44,600 bases of DNA from a virus. A program made the position numbers and the translations under genes. The stretch covers positions 1-44,600 of IMG/VR virus record IMGVR_UViG_3300047388_000268; one strand, given 5' to 3'. Shown in pieces: positions 13,002 to 20,241 of this stretch; positions within the stretch are counted from its first letter, which is position 1; each line of letters starts with the position of its first letter. The notes under the pieces are model-generated. The model saw only the letters and a program-made list of their open reading frames with translations, had not been told where the DNA came from and ran no database searches.

Positions 13002-13206
13002 CCGGGCCGCCACGCAACCACGACGCGGGCTCGATCATGACGAGGCAAGCCTTTACATCGGCGTCAGCCAAACGGTCTTCGACCAGATGGTGCGCGATGG
13101 CCGCCTGCCTCCAGCGACCGAGTTCGACGGCGAGCTTGTGTGGGACCTGGTGCAGCTCGATAGGGCGATGGATCGCCTGACCGGGTTGCGCCGCAGCTCA
13201 CTCTGA
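12982..13206 (+). CDS. AlpA/excisionase-like HTH protein
   Basis: 74 residues. The pattern DEASLYIGVSQTVFDQMVRDGRLP followed by a short wing and a terminal helix (LVQLDRAMDRL) is that of small MerR/AlpA-type DNA-binding proteins commonly found directly before integrase genes, where they serve as excisionase or integrase activator. Start is TTG at 12982; no ATG or GTG gives a full-length domain. Ten bases separate it from the integrase, so the two are co-expressed. Confidence 0.75.
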   Translation: MNRRPTNRAATQPRRGLDHDEASLYIGVSQTVFDQMVRDGRLPPATEFDGELVWDLVQLDRAMDRLTGLRRSSL

Positions 13207-13216
13207 CGAGGCAACC

Positions 13217-14410
13217 ATGAGGCTCAAGTTACCCTACCGGATCAAGAAAACGGGCTACCGCGACGACGGCCTGCCCTATTTCGACCTGCTCATACCGGGG
13301 CAAAAGACAAAGCGGCTGCAGGCCACCGACAAGGCGGCCGCCGCCGCAGAGGCCGCCACGCTCTTCGAGGCGCTCGCCGCTCAGCCGGCGGTGAAGCCGA
13401 CCGCTCACGCGCACAGCCTGCGGGACGCCTTCACGACCTATCTCGCAAGCGACGCCTTCGCGCTCTACGGTCGGCTGACGCAGAGCCAGCGCCGGTCGCA
13501 GATCGGGATCGTGCTCGCCATGCCGTCGTCGGGCGGCACGCACGCGCTGGGCGAGAGCCTGCTGGCCGACTGGCTGCATGGCCCTGACGCGGCCGATGCG
13601 GTGCGCCGGGTGATGGCGCGCTGCGGGGCCAAGGCGGCGCAGGCCAACCATTTGAGGAAGGCGCTCGACCAGTTCTTTCGCTGGCTGCTCGGCGAGGAGC
13701 CGCAGGCCGCCGAGGCCCGGCTGGCGTTCGGGGTGGGCCGCCACGCCCTCAACCCATGCCGAGACGTCGGCAAGGCGCAGCCCAAGCGCTCGAAGGACGG
13801 CAGCCTAAGCCGGGGCTATACGCCGTTCACGGGCGATCAGGTCGGCGACTGGCTGACCGACTGCCGCGATGACGCCGAGCAGCACCGGGTGGTGCGCCTG
13901 CTGCTCATGACGGGCGCGCGGCTCGGGGATCTGCGCCGGCTCAACCGTAGCATGATCAAGCAGACGCCCGAGGGCCGCGTGCTGACCTACACCTGCGAGA
14001 AGGGCAAGGACTCGGCTTTCCGCCCGCCCAGCGTCGCCGTGGTGCCGATGGTGCCCGAGCTTGAGGCTCTGATTGCCGAGATACCGAGCGAGCGCTTCAT
14101 GTTCGTCCATTCCGAATACGGCAAGCCCTTCTCGTGCAACGAGGGGCTCGGCAATCGCATCCGCCTCTGGCGGCGGCAGGCCGGGCTGCCCGAGGGGCTG
14201 AGCGCCCACGGCATGCGCAAGGCGGCGACCCATTGGTGGCTGCGCCATCACCGCGACCTGATCGCCAACAACTTCTCGCTGAAAACGATTTTCGGCTGGG
14301 CGACCGACAAGGAGTTGTCGCGCTATACCGCCGACTTCGACCGCGCCGAGGAAGCGCGCGGCATGCTGATCAGGCTGGCCGACCGGCGCAAGGAGAGGAC
14401 AGCCCAATGA
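13217..14410 (+). CDS. int: Tyrosine integrase
   Basis: 397-residue site-specific recombinase that would insert and excise the phage. The N-terminal arm region (1-60) and a SAM-like core-binding domain (about 65-165) precede the catalytic domain. Catalytic residues visible: R235 in TGARLGDLRRL, H331 and R334 in SAHGMRKAATHW, W361 in IFGWATDKE, and the nucleophile Y370 in LSRYTADFD. The whole set is intact, so the phage should be able to form lysogens. ATG at 13217; the stop overlaps the next gene (ATGA). Confidence 0.95.
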   Translation: MRLKLPYRIKKTGYRDDGLPYFDLLIPGQKTKRLQATDKAAAAAEAATLFEALAAQPAVKPTAHAHSLRDAFTTYLASDAFALYGRLTQSQRRSQIGIVLAMPSSGGTHALGESLLADWLHGPDAADAVRRVMARCGAKAAQANHLRKALDQFFRWLLGEEPQAAEARLAFGVGRHALNPCRDVGKAQPKRSKDGSLSRGYTPFTGDQVGDWLTDCRDDAEQHRVVRLLLMTGARLGDLRRLNRSMIKQTPEGRVLTYTCEKGKDSAFRPPSVAVVPMVPELEALIAEIPSERFMFVHSEYGKPFSCNEGLGNRIRLWRRQAGLPEGLSAHGMRKAATHWWLRHHRDLIANNFSLKTIFGWATDKELSRYTADFDRAEEARGMLIRLADRRKERTAQ

Positions 14411-14622
14411 CCGACCATAAAGCCGCGCGCAAGCGCTTCTCGCCACCGACCAAGGCGGACCTGCAGGCCGAAGCCGCCCGCGCCATGCTGGCCGCGCTGA
14501 AGGTGGCATGGCACGAGATGCGGCATACGACAGCCACACGCAGCAGCTTCACGGATGCACTCGATGCCGTGGACGCCGCCATCGCCCAGGCCGAAGCGGC
14601 AGGCATCAAGGCGGAGGGCTGA
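14407..14622 (+). CDS. Hypothetical protein, 71 aa
   Basis: Not recognised. Starts in an ATGA overlap with the integrase. Helical, ending AVDAAIAQAEAAGIKAEG, which is nearly the same as the end of the next protein (AIAQAEAAGI), so the two are probably paralogues. Confidence 0.65.
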   Translation: MTDHKAARKRFSPPTKADLQAEAARAMLAALKVAWHEMRHTTATRSSFTDALDAVDAAIAQAEAAGIKAEG

Positions 14623-14625
14623 GCC

Positions 14626-14805
14626 ATGACCCATCCCAATGAGAAAATAGTAATCACGTTTGCCCAATGGGAAGCCGTCCGCGCCCTGCTGGCGGCCTGT
14701 CAACTGATGATCGACGGCGATTGGATCACGGCTTGCGCAGCGGCCCGCGCCGCCATCGCCCAGGCCGAGGCGGCCGGCATCAGCACCACGGCGGCGGCTG
14801 ACTGA
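14626..14805 (+). CDS. Hypothetical protein, 59 aa, paralogue of neighbour
   Basis: ATG at 14626, three bases after the upstream stop. Contains FAQWEAVRALLAACQLMIDG and ends AARAAIAQAEAAGISTTAA. It shares the AIAQAEAAGI tail with the previous protein and its N-terminal half resembles a short helical hairpin. Function unknown. The strong terminator follows. Confidence 0.65.
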   Translation: MTHPNEKIVITFAQWEAVRALLAACQLMIDGDWITACAAARAAIAQAEAAGISTTAAAD

Positions 14806-14848
14806 GCGCACGCGTCCCGCCTCGGCGCGGTTCGCTCGGTAGCCGCTG

Positions 14849-14890
14849 GGGCCGCTGGGGAGGTTCACCCCGGCGGCCCTTTCCGTTTGG
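14849..14890 (+). terminator. Rho-independent terminator after integrase operon
   Basis: Twelve-bp stem built on GCCGCTGGGG (14851-14860) and CCCCGGCGGC (14868-14877), extended by GG/CC at the base, one G-U pair and a 7-nt loop, then CTTTCCGTTT. It separates the integrase operon from the next gene group. Confidence 0.75.
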
Positions 14891-15189
14891 AGTGCCGCAA
14901 TCAGAATGCCGTTTTGCCCACGCCGAATGCCGGCATAAGTCTTTGAAACTGCGCACTTCCATTAGCCCGCCCCCAGCTACCATTCCCCGTTTTATCTAAT
15001 GATTTCAAAGTGTTGAAAACGGCATTTTGAGGGAATGCCGCTTTCAGTTGCCGGGGCGTTCGCGCGCCCGGCTGCCAAAAAATTGCGTGCCCGCCGGGCG
15101 CATTTTGTAGTAACGTTGCGTGGGCAGACGTAGTAAGCAGACTGTGTGAGGGGCCGGCCCGGCGGCCCTCGCTGATCAGGGAGGAAGCC
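14891..15189. promoter_or_regulatory. Intergenic region with repeated AATGCCG motifs
   Basis: Three hundred bases without a gene. AATGCCGTTTT (14905-14915) has an exact inverted partner at 15016-15026. AATGCCG also occurs at 14926 (inside the palindrome ATGCCGGCAT) and 15034. TTTCAA-agtg-TTGAAA (15003-15018) is a perfect palindrome in an A/T-rich patch. A 9-bp stem with TTCG loop lies at 15050-15072. Looks like an operator/promoter region for the gene at 15190 or an arm-site region for the integrase. Confidence 0.5.
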
Positions 15190-15435
15190 GTGGCCGAACG
15201 CAGACTGCCCTCGTCCCCCCCCCCCCCCCCGCAAAGTCGGCTTTATAGCCTAAAAGAGCTAAGCGGCGCCCTTAGGGTCAGCCTTCGCTTCCTCGACGCC
15301 CAGATCCGCGCCGGCAGCTTTCCCATCGTTCGGGTGGGCAGACAGCGCAGGGTTTCCTCGGCGGTATTCGAGCGTCTGTCACGCGACGGCCTGCCGCCGA
15401 ATGGCGCCCGAAAAAAACCGGGCCGCGCGCGATGA
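15190..15435 (+). CDS. HTH (excisionase/MerR-like) protein with poly-C tract
   Basis: 81 residues. GTG at 15190 follows GGGAGGA. Residues about 17-65 (LYSLKELSGALRVSLRFLDAQ, then IVRVGRQRRVSS) form a winged HTH of the excisionase/DNA-binding type. Codons 9-14 are a run of 16 C bases that encode five Pro. Gaining one C gives a TAG six codons later, and losing one gives a TAA eight codons later, so tract length decides whether the protein is made. Candidate phase-variable regulator or excisionase; a sequencing error in the run cannot be excluded. Confidence 0.72.
   Translation: MAERRLPSSPPPPPQSRLYSLKELSGALRVSLRFLDAQIRAGSFPIVRVGRQRRVSSAVFERLSRDGLPPNGARKKPGRAR
15215..15230 (+). repeat. C16 homopolymer in coding sequence
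   Basis: Sixteen consecutive C near the 5' end of the HTH gene. Runs of this length are rare in coding DNA and are the typical substrate of slipped-strand mispairing. Confidence 0.9.
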
Positions 15436-15959
15436 CGGCGGCACGCAAGTGCGGCGCCTGCCAGCATTGCTGCAAGGTGCTGCCGACTAAGGAAATCGAT
15501 AAGCCGGCGAACCAGCGATGCCCGCACCAGCGGCACGGCGTCGGCTGCGCGGTCTACAAAAGACGCCCGGTCAGTTGCCGGCTCTGGTCATGCCTCTGGC
15601 TGATGGGCGAAGACCTGGGCGAACGGCCAGATCGCTCGCGGCTTATCGTCGACCCGATGCCCGACTACGTCGTGGCCGTGAGCGACGAGACGGGCGAACG
15701 GACCAATGTGCCAATCATCCAAGTGTGGTGCGAGAGCCGCGACCGCGACGCGCACCGCAATCCGGCTTTCCGTGCGTGGCTCCGGCGCAATGGCCACGCC
15801 GCGCTGATCCGCTTCGACAACAAAGTGGGCCTGTTCCTGGCTTGGCAACATGGGGAGTGGATCGAGAAATGGTCGAACTGGTTGGAGAGCGAGCACACGC
15901 TTCAGGAAAAGCTGGCGGCCGGCTGCGGCTTCGAGATCGAGATCGAGGTCGCGCGATGA
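15432..15959 (+). CDS. YkgJ-like Cys-rich metal-binding protein
   Basis: 175 residues. The N-terminal third has C7-x2-C10-x2-CC (13-14), C30, C39, C49 and C54, with GCAVYKRRPVSCRLW typical of the YkgJ/UPF0153 zinc- or iron-chelating family. The rest is an ordinary mixed domain ending in an acidic helix (GCGFEIEIEVAR). Role in phage unknown. ATGA overlaps on both sides. Confidence 0.78.
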   Translation: MTAARKCGACQHCCKVLPTKEIDKPANQRCPHQRHGVGCAVYKRRPVSCRLWSCLWLMGEDLGERPDRSRLIVDPMPDYVVAVSDETGERTNVPIIQVWCESRDRDAHRNPAFRAWLRRNGHAALIRFDNKVGLFLAWQHGEWIEKWSNWLESEHTLQEKLAAGCGFEIEIEVAR

Positions 15960-16162
15960 TCAGCCTGCCGCCGACGCGCGCGTTGATCGACAAGCTGAGC
16001 GACGACCGGGACCACCTGCGCGCCGAATTGCTCGTGAGCCAGCAGGCCAACGCCGAACTGCTCGATGCGCTGCACGCCATAGCCAGCGCCGACGCCTTGG
16101 ATGCCGCGCAGGAAATTGCCTGCGCCGCCATCGCCATCGCCATCGTCAGGGGTGAGCGGTGA
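15956..16162 (+). CDS. Hypothetical helical protein, 68 aa
   Basis: Not recognised. ATG at 15956 overlaps the upstream stop. A charged helix (LIDKLSDDRDHLRAELLVSQ) likely forms a coiled coil; the C-terminal half is Ala/Ile-rich (EIACAAIAIAIVRG) and might lie along a membrane. Confidence 0.6.
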   Translation: MISLPPTRALIDKLSDDRDHLRAELLVSQQANAELLDALHAIASADALDAAQEIACAAIAIAIVRGER

Positions 16163-16368
16163 CGATCTGGGACCGTTGCACCGAAGCCCAGCGCCAGGTC
16201 CTCGTCGTGCTTGCCGAGCATGGCTGGGGGAATAGCCGGATCGCCCGCGAGCTGGGCAGCACTGAGGTCGCGGTGAAAGGCCATGTGCGTACGATGTGCG
16301 CCAAGCTGAAGCTCAAAGGGCGCACGGCACTCGCCGTGGCCTACATCGCCGAGTGTCGCGCGCCATGA
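16159..16368 (+). CDS. LuxR-type HTH protein
   Basis: 69 residues consisting only of a GerE/LuxR C-terminal helix-turn-helix: LVVLAEHGWGNSRIARELG, then STEVAVKGHVRTMCAKLKLKGRT. No sensor domain is attached. Stand-alone domains of this type can act as phage transcription regulators. GTG start in a GTGA overlap. Confidence 0.8.
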   Translation: MTIWDRCTEAQRQVLVVLAEHGWGNSRIARELGSTEVAVKGHVRTMCAKLKLKGRTALAVAYIAECRAP

Positions 16369-16652
16369 CTGGCAGCCTCGACGAGTGGGGTTTCATCCCG
16401 TCGTTCCTCCACGGCGACGACCCACGCCCGGCGCGCGAGCAGTTCAACGAGCGCTATCCTGGCGGCTGGCTGCCGGGGCCGCCGGGGCTGAGCTTCGACT
16501 TTGATACGGTGACGCTGAGCTATCCCGGCGACCCGCCGATGTCGCCGATCAGCGCCATGCAGTTCCGGGCCGAGATAATCCTGCTGTTCGAGTCGTCGTG
16601 GGTGGTCATCCTTCAGCCGGGCGGGTCGTGGGAAGTCGCGAGGATGGACTGA
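16365..16652 (+). CDS. Hypothetical protein, 95 aa
   Basis: Not recognised. ATG at 16365 overlaps the preceding stop. Pro/Gly/Trp-rich first half (PGGWLPGPPGLSFDFDTV) and a hydrophobic strand-like C-terminal half (AEIILLFESSWVVILQPGG). No domain assigned. Confidence 0.65.
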   Translation: MTGSLDEWGFIPSFLHGDDPRPAREQFNERYPGGWLPGPPGLSFDFDTVTLSYPGDPPMSPISAMQFRAEIILLFESSWVVILQPGGSWEVARMD

Positions 16653-16654
16653 GC

Positions 16655-16888
16655 ATGGATTTTTTTCCTGTCTACGTCGTCGGCTTCGCCGTCATCGTGA
16701 TCGCCATCCTGGCGGCGTGGCTATTCGCGATCAGTTGCATGGACCTGATGCGCGAAGCGTGGGAGGCGATGCGGGGCCGGGAGTGGCGTCAGCCCGAGGG
16801 GCCACTGTGGGGTCCGGGCAAACAGCCGCCGAAGCCGCCGCGCGAGACGTTCACGACAGGGCGTGCGCGCAACGGGGATGCGCCGTGA
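16655..16888 (+). CDS. Single-TM protein, 77 aa
   Basis: N-terminal membrane segment VYVVGFAVIVIAILAAWLFA (residues 6-25) followed by a basic, Pro-rich cytoplasmic part (WEAMRGREWRQPEGPLWGPG). Overlaps the next gene by GTGA. Function unknown; with the next gene it forms a pair of small membrane proteins that could be an accessory lysis or exclusion pair. Confidence 0.65.
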   Translation: MDFFPVYVVGFAVIVIAILAAWLFAISCMDLMREAWEAMRGREWRQPEGPLWGPGKQPPKPPRETFTTGRARNGDAP

Positions 16889-17016
16889 CCGCGCGGGCGG
16901 CCCGAGCCGCCATCGCCATCGTTGCCGCCGTGCTGATCCTGGTCGGCTTCTACGCCATTGGCGGATGGGCCGAGCACGAGGCCGAACGCCTGGAATGGAA
17001 GCGGTCAACGCAATGA
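16885..17016 (+). CDS. Single-TM protein, 43 aa
   Basis: GTG at 16885. One hydrophobic segment (AAIAIVAAVLILVGFYAIGGW, about 8-28) and a charged tail (EHEAERLEWKR). Size and topology resemble small spanin- or holin-like proteins but no signature is present. Confidence 0.6.
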   Translation: MTARAARAAIAIVAAVLILVGFYAIGGWAEHEAERLEWKRSTQ

Positions 17017-17231
17017 CCTGCCTTTGCCAGGCCTGCCAGGCTCTCCGCGCCGAGTGCGGCAGTCACTTTTCGTGGCTATCCCGTAAACTCCTGCAGCGTG
17101 GCTGGGCCGGCGTGGTGTCGCCGGCTGAGAAGGCCTACCGAAAGGCCCACGCCGCCCCGCCGACTCGAAGTCAGATGGCATCGCGGGCTCGGTTCGGGCA
17201 GAGGTACCGGAAACCGGGCAATGGCGTTTGA
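17013..17231 (+). CDS. Hypothetical Cys-containing basic protein, 72 aa
   Basis: ATG at 17013 in an ATGA overlap. The N-terminus has three closely spaced Cys (TCLCQACQALRAEC), suggesting metal binding. The rest is basic. Last gene of the rightward block. Confidence 0.6.
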   Translation: MTCLCQACQALRAECGSHFSWLSRKLLQRGWAGVVSPAEKAYRKAHAAPPTRSQMASRARFGQRYRKPGNGV

Positions 17232-17263
17232 CGTTCGGTCCTGGCCGCCCTGGCGGCGAAACG

Positions 17264-17302
17264 AAAAAAGCGCCCGCCAACCCCGAAGGGCCGGCGGGCG
17301 CT
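17264..17302 (-). terminator. Terminator of the late (leftward) operon
   Basis: Perfect 10-bp stem AGCGCCCGCC (17269-17278) / GGCGGGCGCT (17293-17302) with a 14-nt loop. On the minus strand it is followed by six T. It lies between the two convergent gene blocks, after the last minus-strand gene. Confidence 0.85.
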
Positions 17303-17349
17303 CATAGGAGCCGCTCAGCAGGGCTGCGCGCTGGGCGGTGGCTGGGTCG

Positions 17350-17805
17350 TCAGGTCTTTGGCGCGGCGGTCGGCGGCAACGGCGTGCCGGCGGTGCCCGG
17401 AGGCGTCCCGGCAATCGGTGGCGTCGGCATCGGTGGCAGAGGATTTCCTACCGACCCGGCCGGAGCCGAGTGGTAGTGCCAAACCCCACCGGCATCGCGC
17501 ACGAGCACGATGACCTGGCCGGGCGTTGGGGTGGGCGGCGGACCAGATGGCAAACTGTTGTCAGGGAATACCGGATGGCCGGAACCGGGCGGCCGGTTGC
17601 CAGGATGCGCGGGATGGACTGGCAGCCCATGATCGGGGTGTCCCGGATGATAGATCGGGCCGCCGCCCGGATGCGGCGTGCCGCCGGGCAGGCCCTGGTC
17701 AGGATGCGGCAGGCCGCCGACGCCGAAGCCGGGGTCGCGCGCATCGAGGAAGTGGACGTGGTAGAGCCCGGACTCGCCGGCCTGGGTAATTCTCGCCATA
17801 GGCAT
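17350..17805 (-). CDS. Pro/Gly/His-rich protein, 151 aa
   Basis: AAGGAGA precedes ATG at 17805. A short N-terminal segment (ITQAGESGLYHVHFLDAR) leads to a long low-complexity part with PHPDQGLPGG, HPGGGPIYHPGHPDHG and HPGNRPPG, then a small folded piece (IVLVRDAGGVWHYHSAPAG) and a Pro-rich end. Histidine density suggests metal binding. No signal peptide. Last gene of the late operon; function unknown. Confidence 0.7.
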   Translation of the reverse strand: MPMARITQAGESGLYHVHFLDARDPGFGVGGLPHPDQGLPGGTPHPGGGPIYHPGHPDHGLPVHPAHPGNRPPGSGHPVFPDNSLPSGPPPTPTPGQVIVLVRDAGGVWHYHSAPAGSVGNPLPPMPTPPIAGTPPGTAGTPLPPTAAPKT

Positions 17806-17865
17806 TGTCTTCTCCTTGGGTTGTCGAAACGCGTCGTAACACTTCTCGGGCTGAGTTGGTGTGAA

Positions 17866-18219
17866 CTAACGGCGACGTCGGCGCAGCACGCGGCGCTGAT
17901 GCTTTGGGCGCTCAGGCAGTGAATTGCGCTTGTGCCGCTGATAGCCGCCGATCAGGGCGCGGCCCAGGTCGAGCAGGCGGGCGCGCTCGGGCCGGGCGTC
18001 GATCTCAAGCCAGCCTTTCGTCTGGCCGAGAGCGAGCGCGGCGCGGATCAGCATGGCGTCGAACGGCAACCGGCGGCGCAGCACGTGCACCAGCACCCAG
18101 CGGTCGTGCTGGCCGGCGCTCGCGTCGTCGAGCTCCAGCACCAGGCGGCGGGCGGCGCCCTCGTATTCACCGTCGTCGAGCGCGATGCGTGGCCGTTCGC
18201 CGCCTTGCGTGTCCGTCAC
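17866..18219 (-). CDS. Hypothetical protein with Arg-rich tail, 117 aa
   Basis: GTG at 18219 overlaps the hydrolase stop. A folded-looking part (ARRLVLELDDASAGQHDRWV) precedes a very basic tail (KRNSLPERPKHQRRVLRRRRR). Could bind nucleic acid or membrane; not recognised. Confidence 0.65.
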   Translation of the reverse strand: MTDTQGGERPRIALDDGEYEGAARRLVLELDDASAGQHDRWVLVHVLRRRLPFDAMLIRAALALGQTKGWLEIDARPERARLLDLGRALIGGYQRHKRNSLPERPKHQRRVLRRRRR

Positions 18220-19340
18220 TTAACGGGGCTCAGCGTGATCGTGCCATTCAGCGTCCCGGTGAACGTGCCGGTGTAGGGCGGTGCCGGTGCCGGTGTTCCA
18301 CCGCCGGCTTCGGGCGGGATGACGGGCGGCGTCGTGCCACCCGACATCGCACCGAACTGCGCCACCGTGCCTGCCGTCGGCTTGCAGTTGCCGAGGACGT
18401 AGCACACGCCGAAGAAGCGCTCGACGTTGGCCATGTCGGGCTGGTCGAGCATCTCGTAGACGGTGACCTCCTGAAATACATCGGCGTACTTGGTGACGAC
18501 TTCGTTGAGCGCCTGCGTCAGCGAGGTCTGGCAGTTGCCCGCGCCGTCGGTGTTGCCGTCATAAATTTCGCCGCAGTTCACTTCATTGAAAAATACCGGC
18601 ACGCCGAATTTCTTTGACGCCGCCTTCGCCTGGCCAAGATATTTGTCCATCCAGAACCCAACATCGTGGACGCGCGGGTAGTAGTGGAACGTCACGTAGC
18701 TGAAATTCCAGCCGCTCGCCCTGGCCATGTCGAGGAACCACACCGCGCCGTTGGCATCGCCCTCGCAGTGGCTGCCGCTGCCCGCCTCGTTGTTGCAGCT
18801 CATGATGTTGATCGAGGTTTTGAGCCCGGCGTGCAGCTCGGCCTCGGCCTGCTCGACGCCGCGTACCGAGGGCATCATGGCGTCGATGCGACCCTGCGCG
18901 CCTGACTTGGGCGCGTCCTGCTCGTTGCCGATTTCCCAAATCTTGATGTCGTTGGCGTAGCGCTTGACCAGGTTATAGGTCGCTTCCTGCGATCCCGGAT
19001 ACAGCATCGGTCTGACGACGACCCCGTATTTTTTCGCGAGCGGCACGAGCTTATCCAGGATGTCGGTGGAGGACGTGCCCACATCGGTGCGCCAGTTCAC
19101 AAGGTGGTTGGCTTGCATCCATTGCATGCGCTGCTCGATCTCCGACAGCGGATAGTAGGTGCGACCGTCGTGGCCGTTAAGCCCAAACGTGATGTTCGTC
19201 GTCCCGTTGGCGTGCGGTCGCGGTATGCCGATATGCCCGGCGATCTTCCCCGGCGGGGCCTTCGGCGGTTCGGGGGGCTTTTGCTGGGCATAGGCAGGAG
19301 CGGCGAGAACCAGCAGCAGGATGGCGGCGAGTTTCAGCAT
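18216..19340 (-). CDS. Secreted glycoside hydrolase (clan GH-A fold)
   Basis: 374 residues. MLKLAAILLLVLAAPAYA is a clear signal peptide with predicted cleavage after A18, then a Pro-rich linker. The catalytic part looks like a TIM-barrel GH (GH39/GH5-like): acid/base E140 in IWEIGNEQD and nucleophile candidate E253 in VFFNEVNCG. A thin beta tail (TGTFTGTLNGTITLSPVK) ends the protein. It is encoded next to the endolysin, so it may help release progeny by cutting periplasmic or capsule polysaccharide; the substrate is unknown. Start ATG at 19340 with AGGAAG upstream. Confidence 0.85.
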   Translation of the reverse strand: MLKLAAILLLVLAAPAYAQQKPPEPPKAPPGKIAGHIGIPRPHANGTTNITFGLNGHDGRTYYPLSEIEQRMQWMQANHLVNWRTDVGTSSTDILDKLVPLAKKYGVVVRPMLYPGSQEATYNLVKRYANDIKIWEIGNEQDAPKSGAQGRIDAMMPSVRGVEQAEAELHAGLKTSINIMSCNNEAGSGSHCEGDANGAVWFLDMARASGWNFSYVTFHYYPRVHDVGFWMDKYLGQAKAASKKFGVPVFFNEVNCGEIYDGNTDGAGNCQTSLTQALNEVVTKYADVFQEVTVYEMLDQPDMANVERFFGVCYVLGNCKPTAGTVAQFGAMSGGTTPPVIPPEAGGGTPAPAPPYTGTFTGTLNGTITLSPVK

Positions 19341-19351
19341 GGGCTGTCTTC

Positions 19352-19807
19352 CTAGGCGAAGCCGGTCGTGGTGCCGGCGTTGGTGATGGTGAGGCATTCG
19401 CATTCGGCCGGCTCGCCGGGCGCGGCAATGGCCAGGTGAACCCAGTCGTCGTACTCGTGGATGAGCTGGTCGACCCCGAGCGTGTCGAGATGGGGCTCTA
19501 GCGTGTGACAGACATCGAGCGGCGTGCCGTAGGAGGGCACGATGAAGTCGCAGGCGAGGCCGGAAATATGGGCGCTGTTGGTGCTGCCGCCGACCAGGGC
19601 GTTGACCTGGGCGTTACGATAGCCGGAGGTGATGATGACGGGAAAGTCGTCGCATATGCTGCGAACCGCCTCCATGACTTCAGCAAGCGCCTGTAGGTTG
19701 CCATAGGCTTCCTTCGTCGGCGTGTTGTCGATGCCGGCTCGGGATGCTGTCTGCGAGTACGTGAACTCGGCCAGGGTGAAGTGCTCACTGAGCGGCTTAC
19801 TGGTCAT
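19352..19807 (-). CDS. Endolysin, peptidase M15 type
   Basis: 151 residues. The zinc ligands of the M15A carboxypeptidase/endolysin family are present: SAHISGLACD with H80 and D87, and WVHLAI with H124. SGYRNAQVNALVGG is the conserved stretch before them. It would cut peptide crosslinks in peptidoglycan. No signal peptide, so it needs the holin for export. ATG at 19807 is chosen over the adjacent GTG because AAGGA is better spaced; it overlaps the holin stop. Confidence 0.92.
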   Translation of the reverse strand: MTSKPLSEHFTLAEFTYSQTASRAGIDNTPTKEAYGNLQALAEVMEAVRSICDDFPVIITSGYRNAQVNALVGGSTNSAHISGLACDFIVPSYGTPLDVCHTLEPHLDTLGVDQLIHEYDDWVHLAIAAPGEPAECECLTITNAGTTTGFA

Positions 19808-20043
19808 CACTTGTCCTTCTTGCTGACGCCGGCAAAAGCCAGGGCGGCCGCCAGGGCGGCAGCCAGCAGGCCCATCAGCCGCGAGTTGGGATCACAGTTG
19901 ATGTCGGTCTTCACGATGATGATCTCGGAGTGCCAGATGCAGGCGGCGCTGAAAGCGAGGATCACCACCGCATGCACGGCGATGACGCCGGCCACCAGCA
20001 GGAAGGCCGCGCGTATCGGATCGAACGGCGGCCGGTCGCCCAT
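19807..20043 (-). CDS. Putative holin
   Basis: 78 residues with two membrane segments: AAFLLVAGVIAVHAVVILAF (residues 12-31) and LMGLLAAALAAALAFAGV (56-73), a polar loop with Cys, and a Lys/Asp C-terminus (SKKDK). Placed directly before the endolysin and translationally coupled to it, which is the usual holin place. The fold class is a two-TM holin by topology only. Confidence 0.75.
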   Translation of the reverse strand: MGDRPPFDPIRAAFLLVAGVIAVHAVVILAFSAACIWHSEIIIVKTDINCDPNSRLMGLLAAALAAALAFAGVSKKDK

Positions 20044-20044
20044 G

Positions 20045-20212
20045 TCATCGCAGCGGCGGCCCGAACACCTGCCAGCCGAGCAAGGCGAACAGCAGGAACG
20101 GGATCAGCGCGATGCCGAGCACGCCATAGGTGCCGAGCAGCGCGAAGTGCCAGGCGATGCCGACGACGAGCCAGATAATCATGAGCACCCAGAACGCGAG
20201 ACCTCGTGTCAT
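20045..20212 (-). CDS. Small membrane protein of the lysis cassette, 55 aa
   Basis: GGGAGG precedes ATG at 20212. Two hydrophobic segments: LAFWVLMIIWLVVGIAWHFA and GIALIPFLLFALLGWQVFG. It is one base upstream of the putative holin. Could be a second holin or antiholin. Confidence 0.75.
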   Translation of the reverse strand: MTRGLAFWVLMIIWLVVGIAWHFALLGTYGVLGIALIPFLLFALLGWQVFGPPLR

Positions 20213-20241
20213 GGTGAACCTCCCTTGTTGAACGTCGACGC

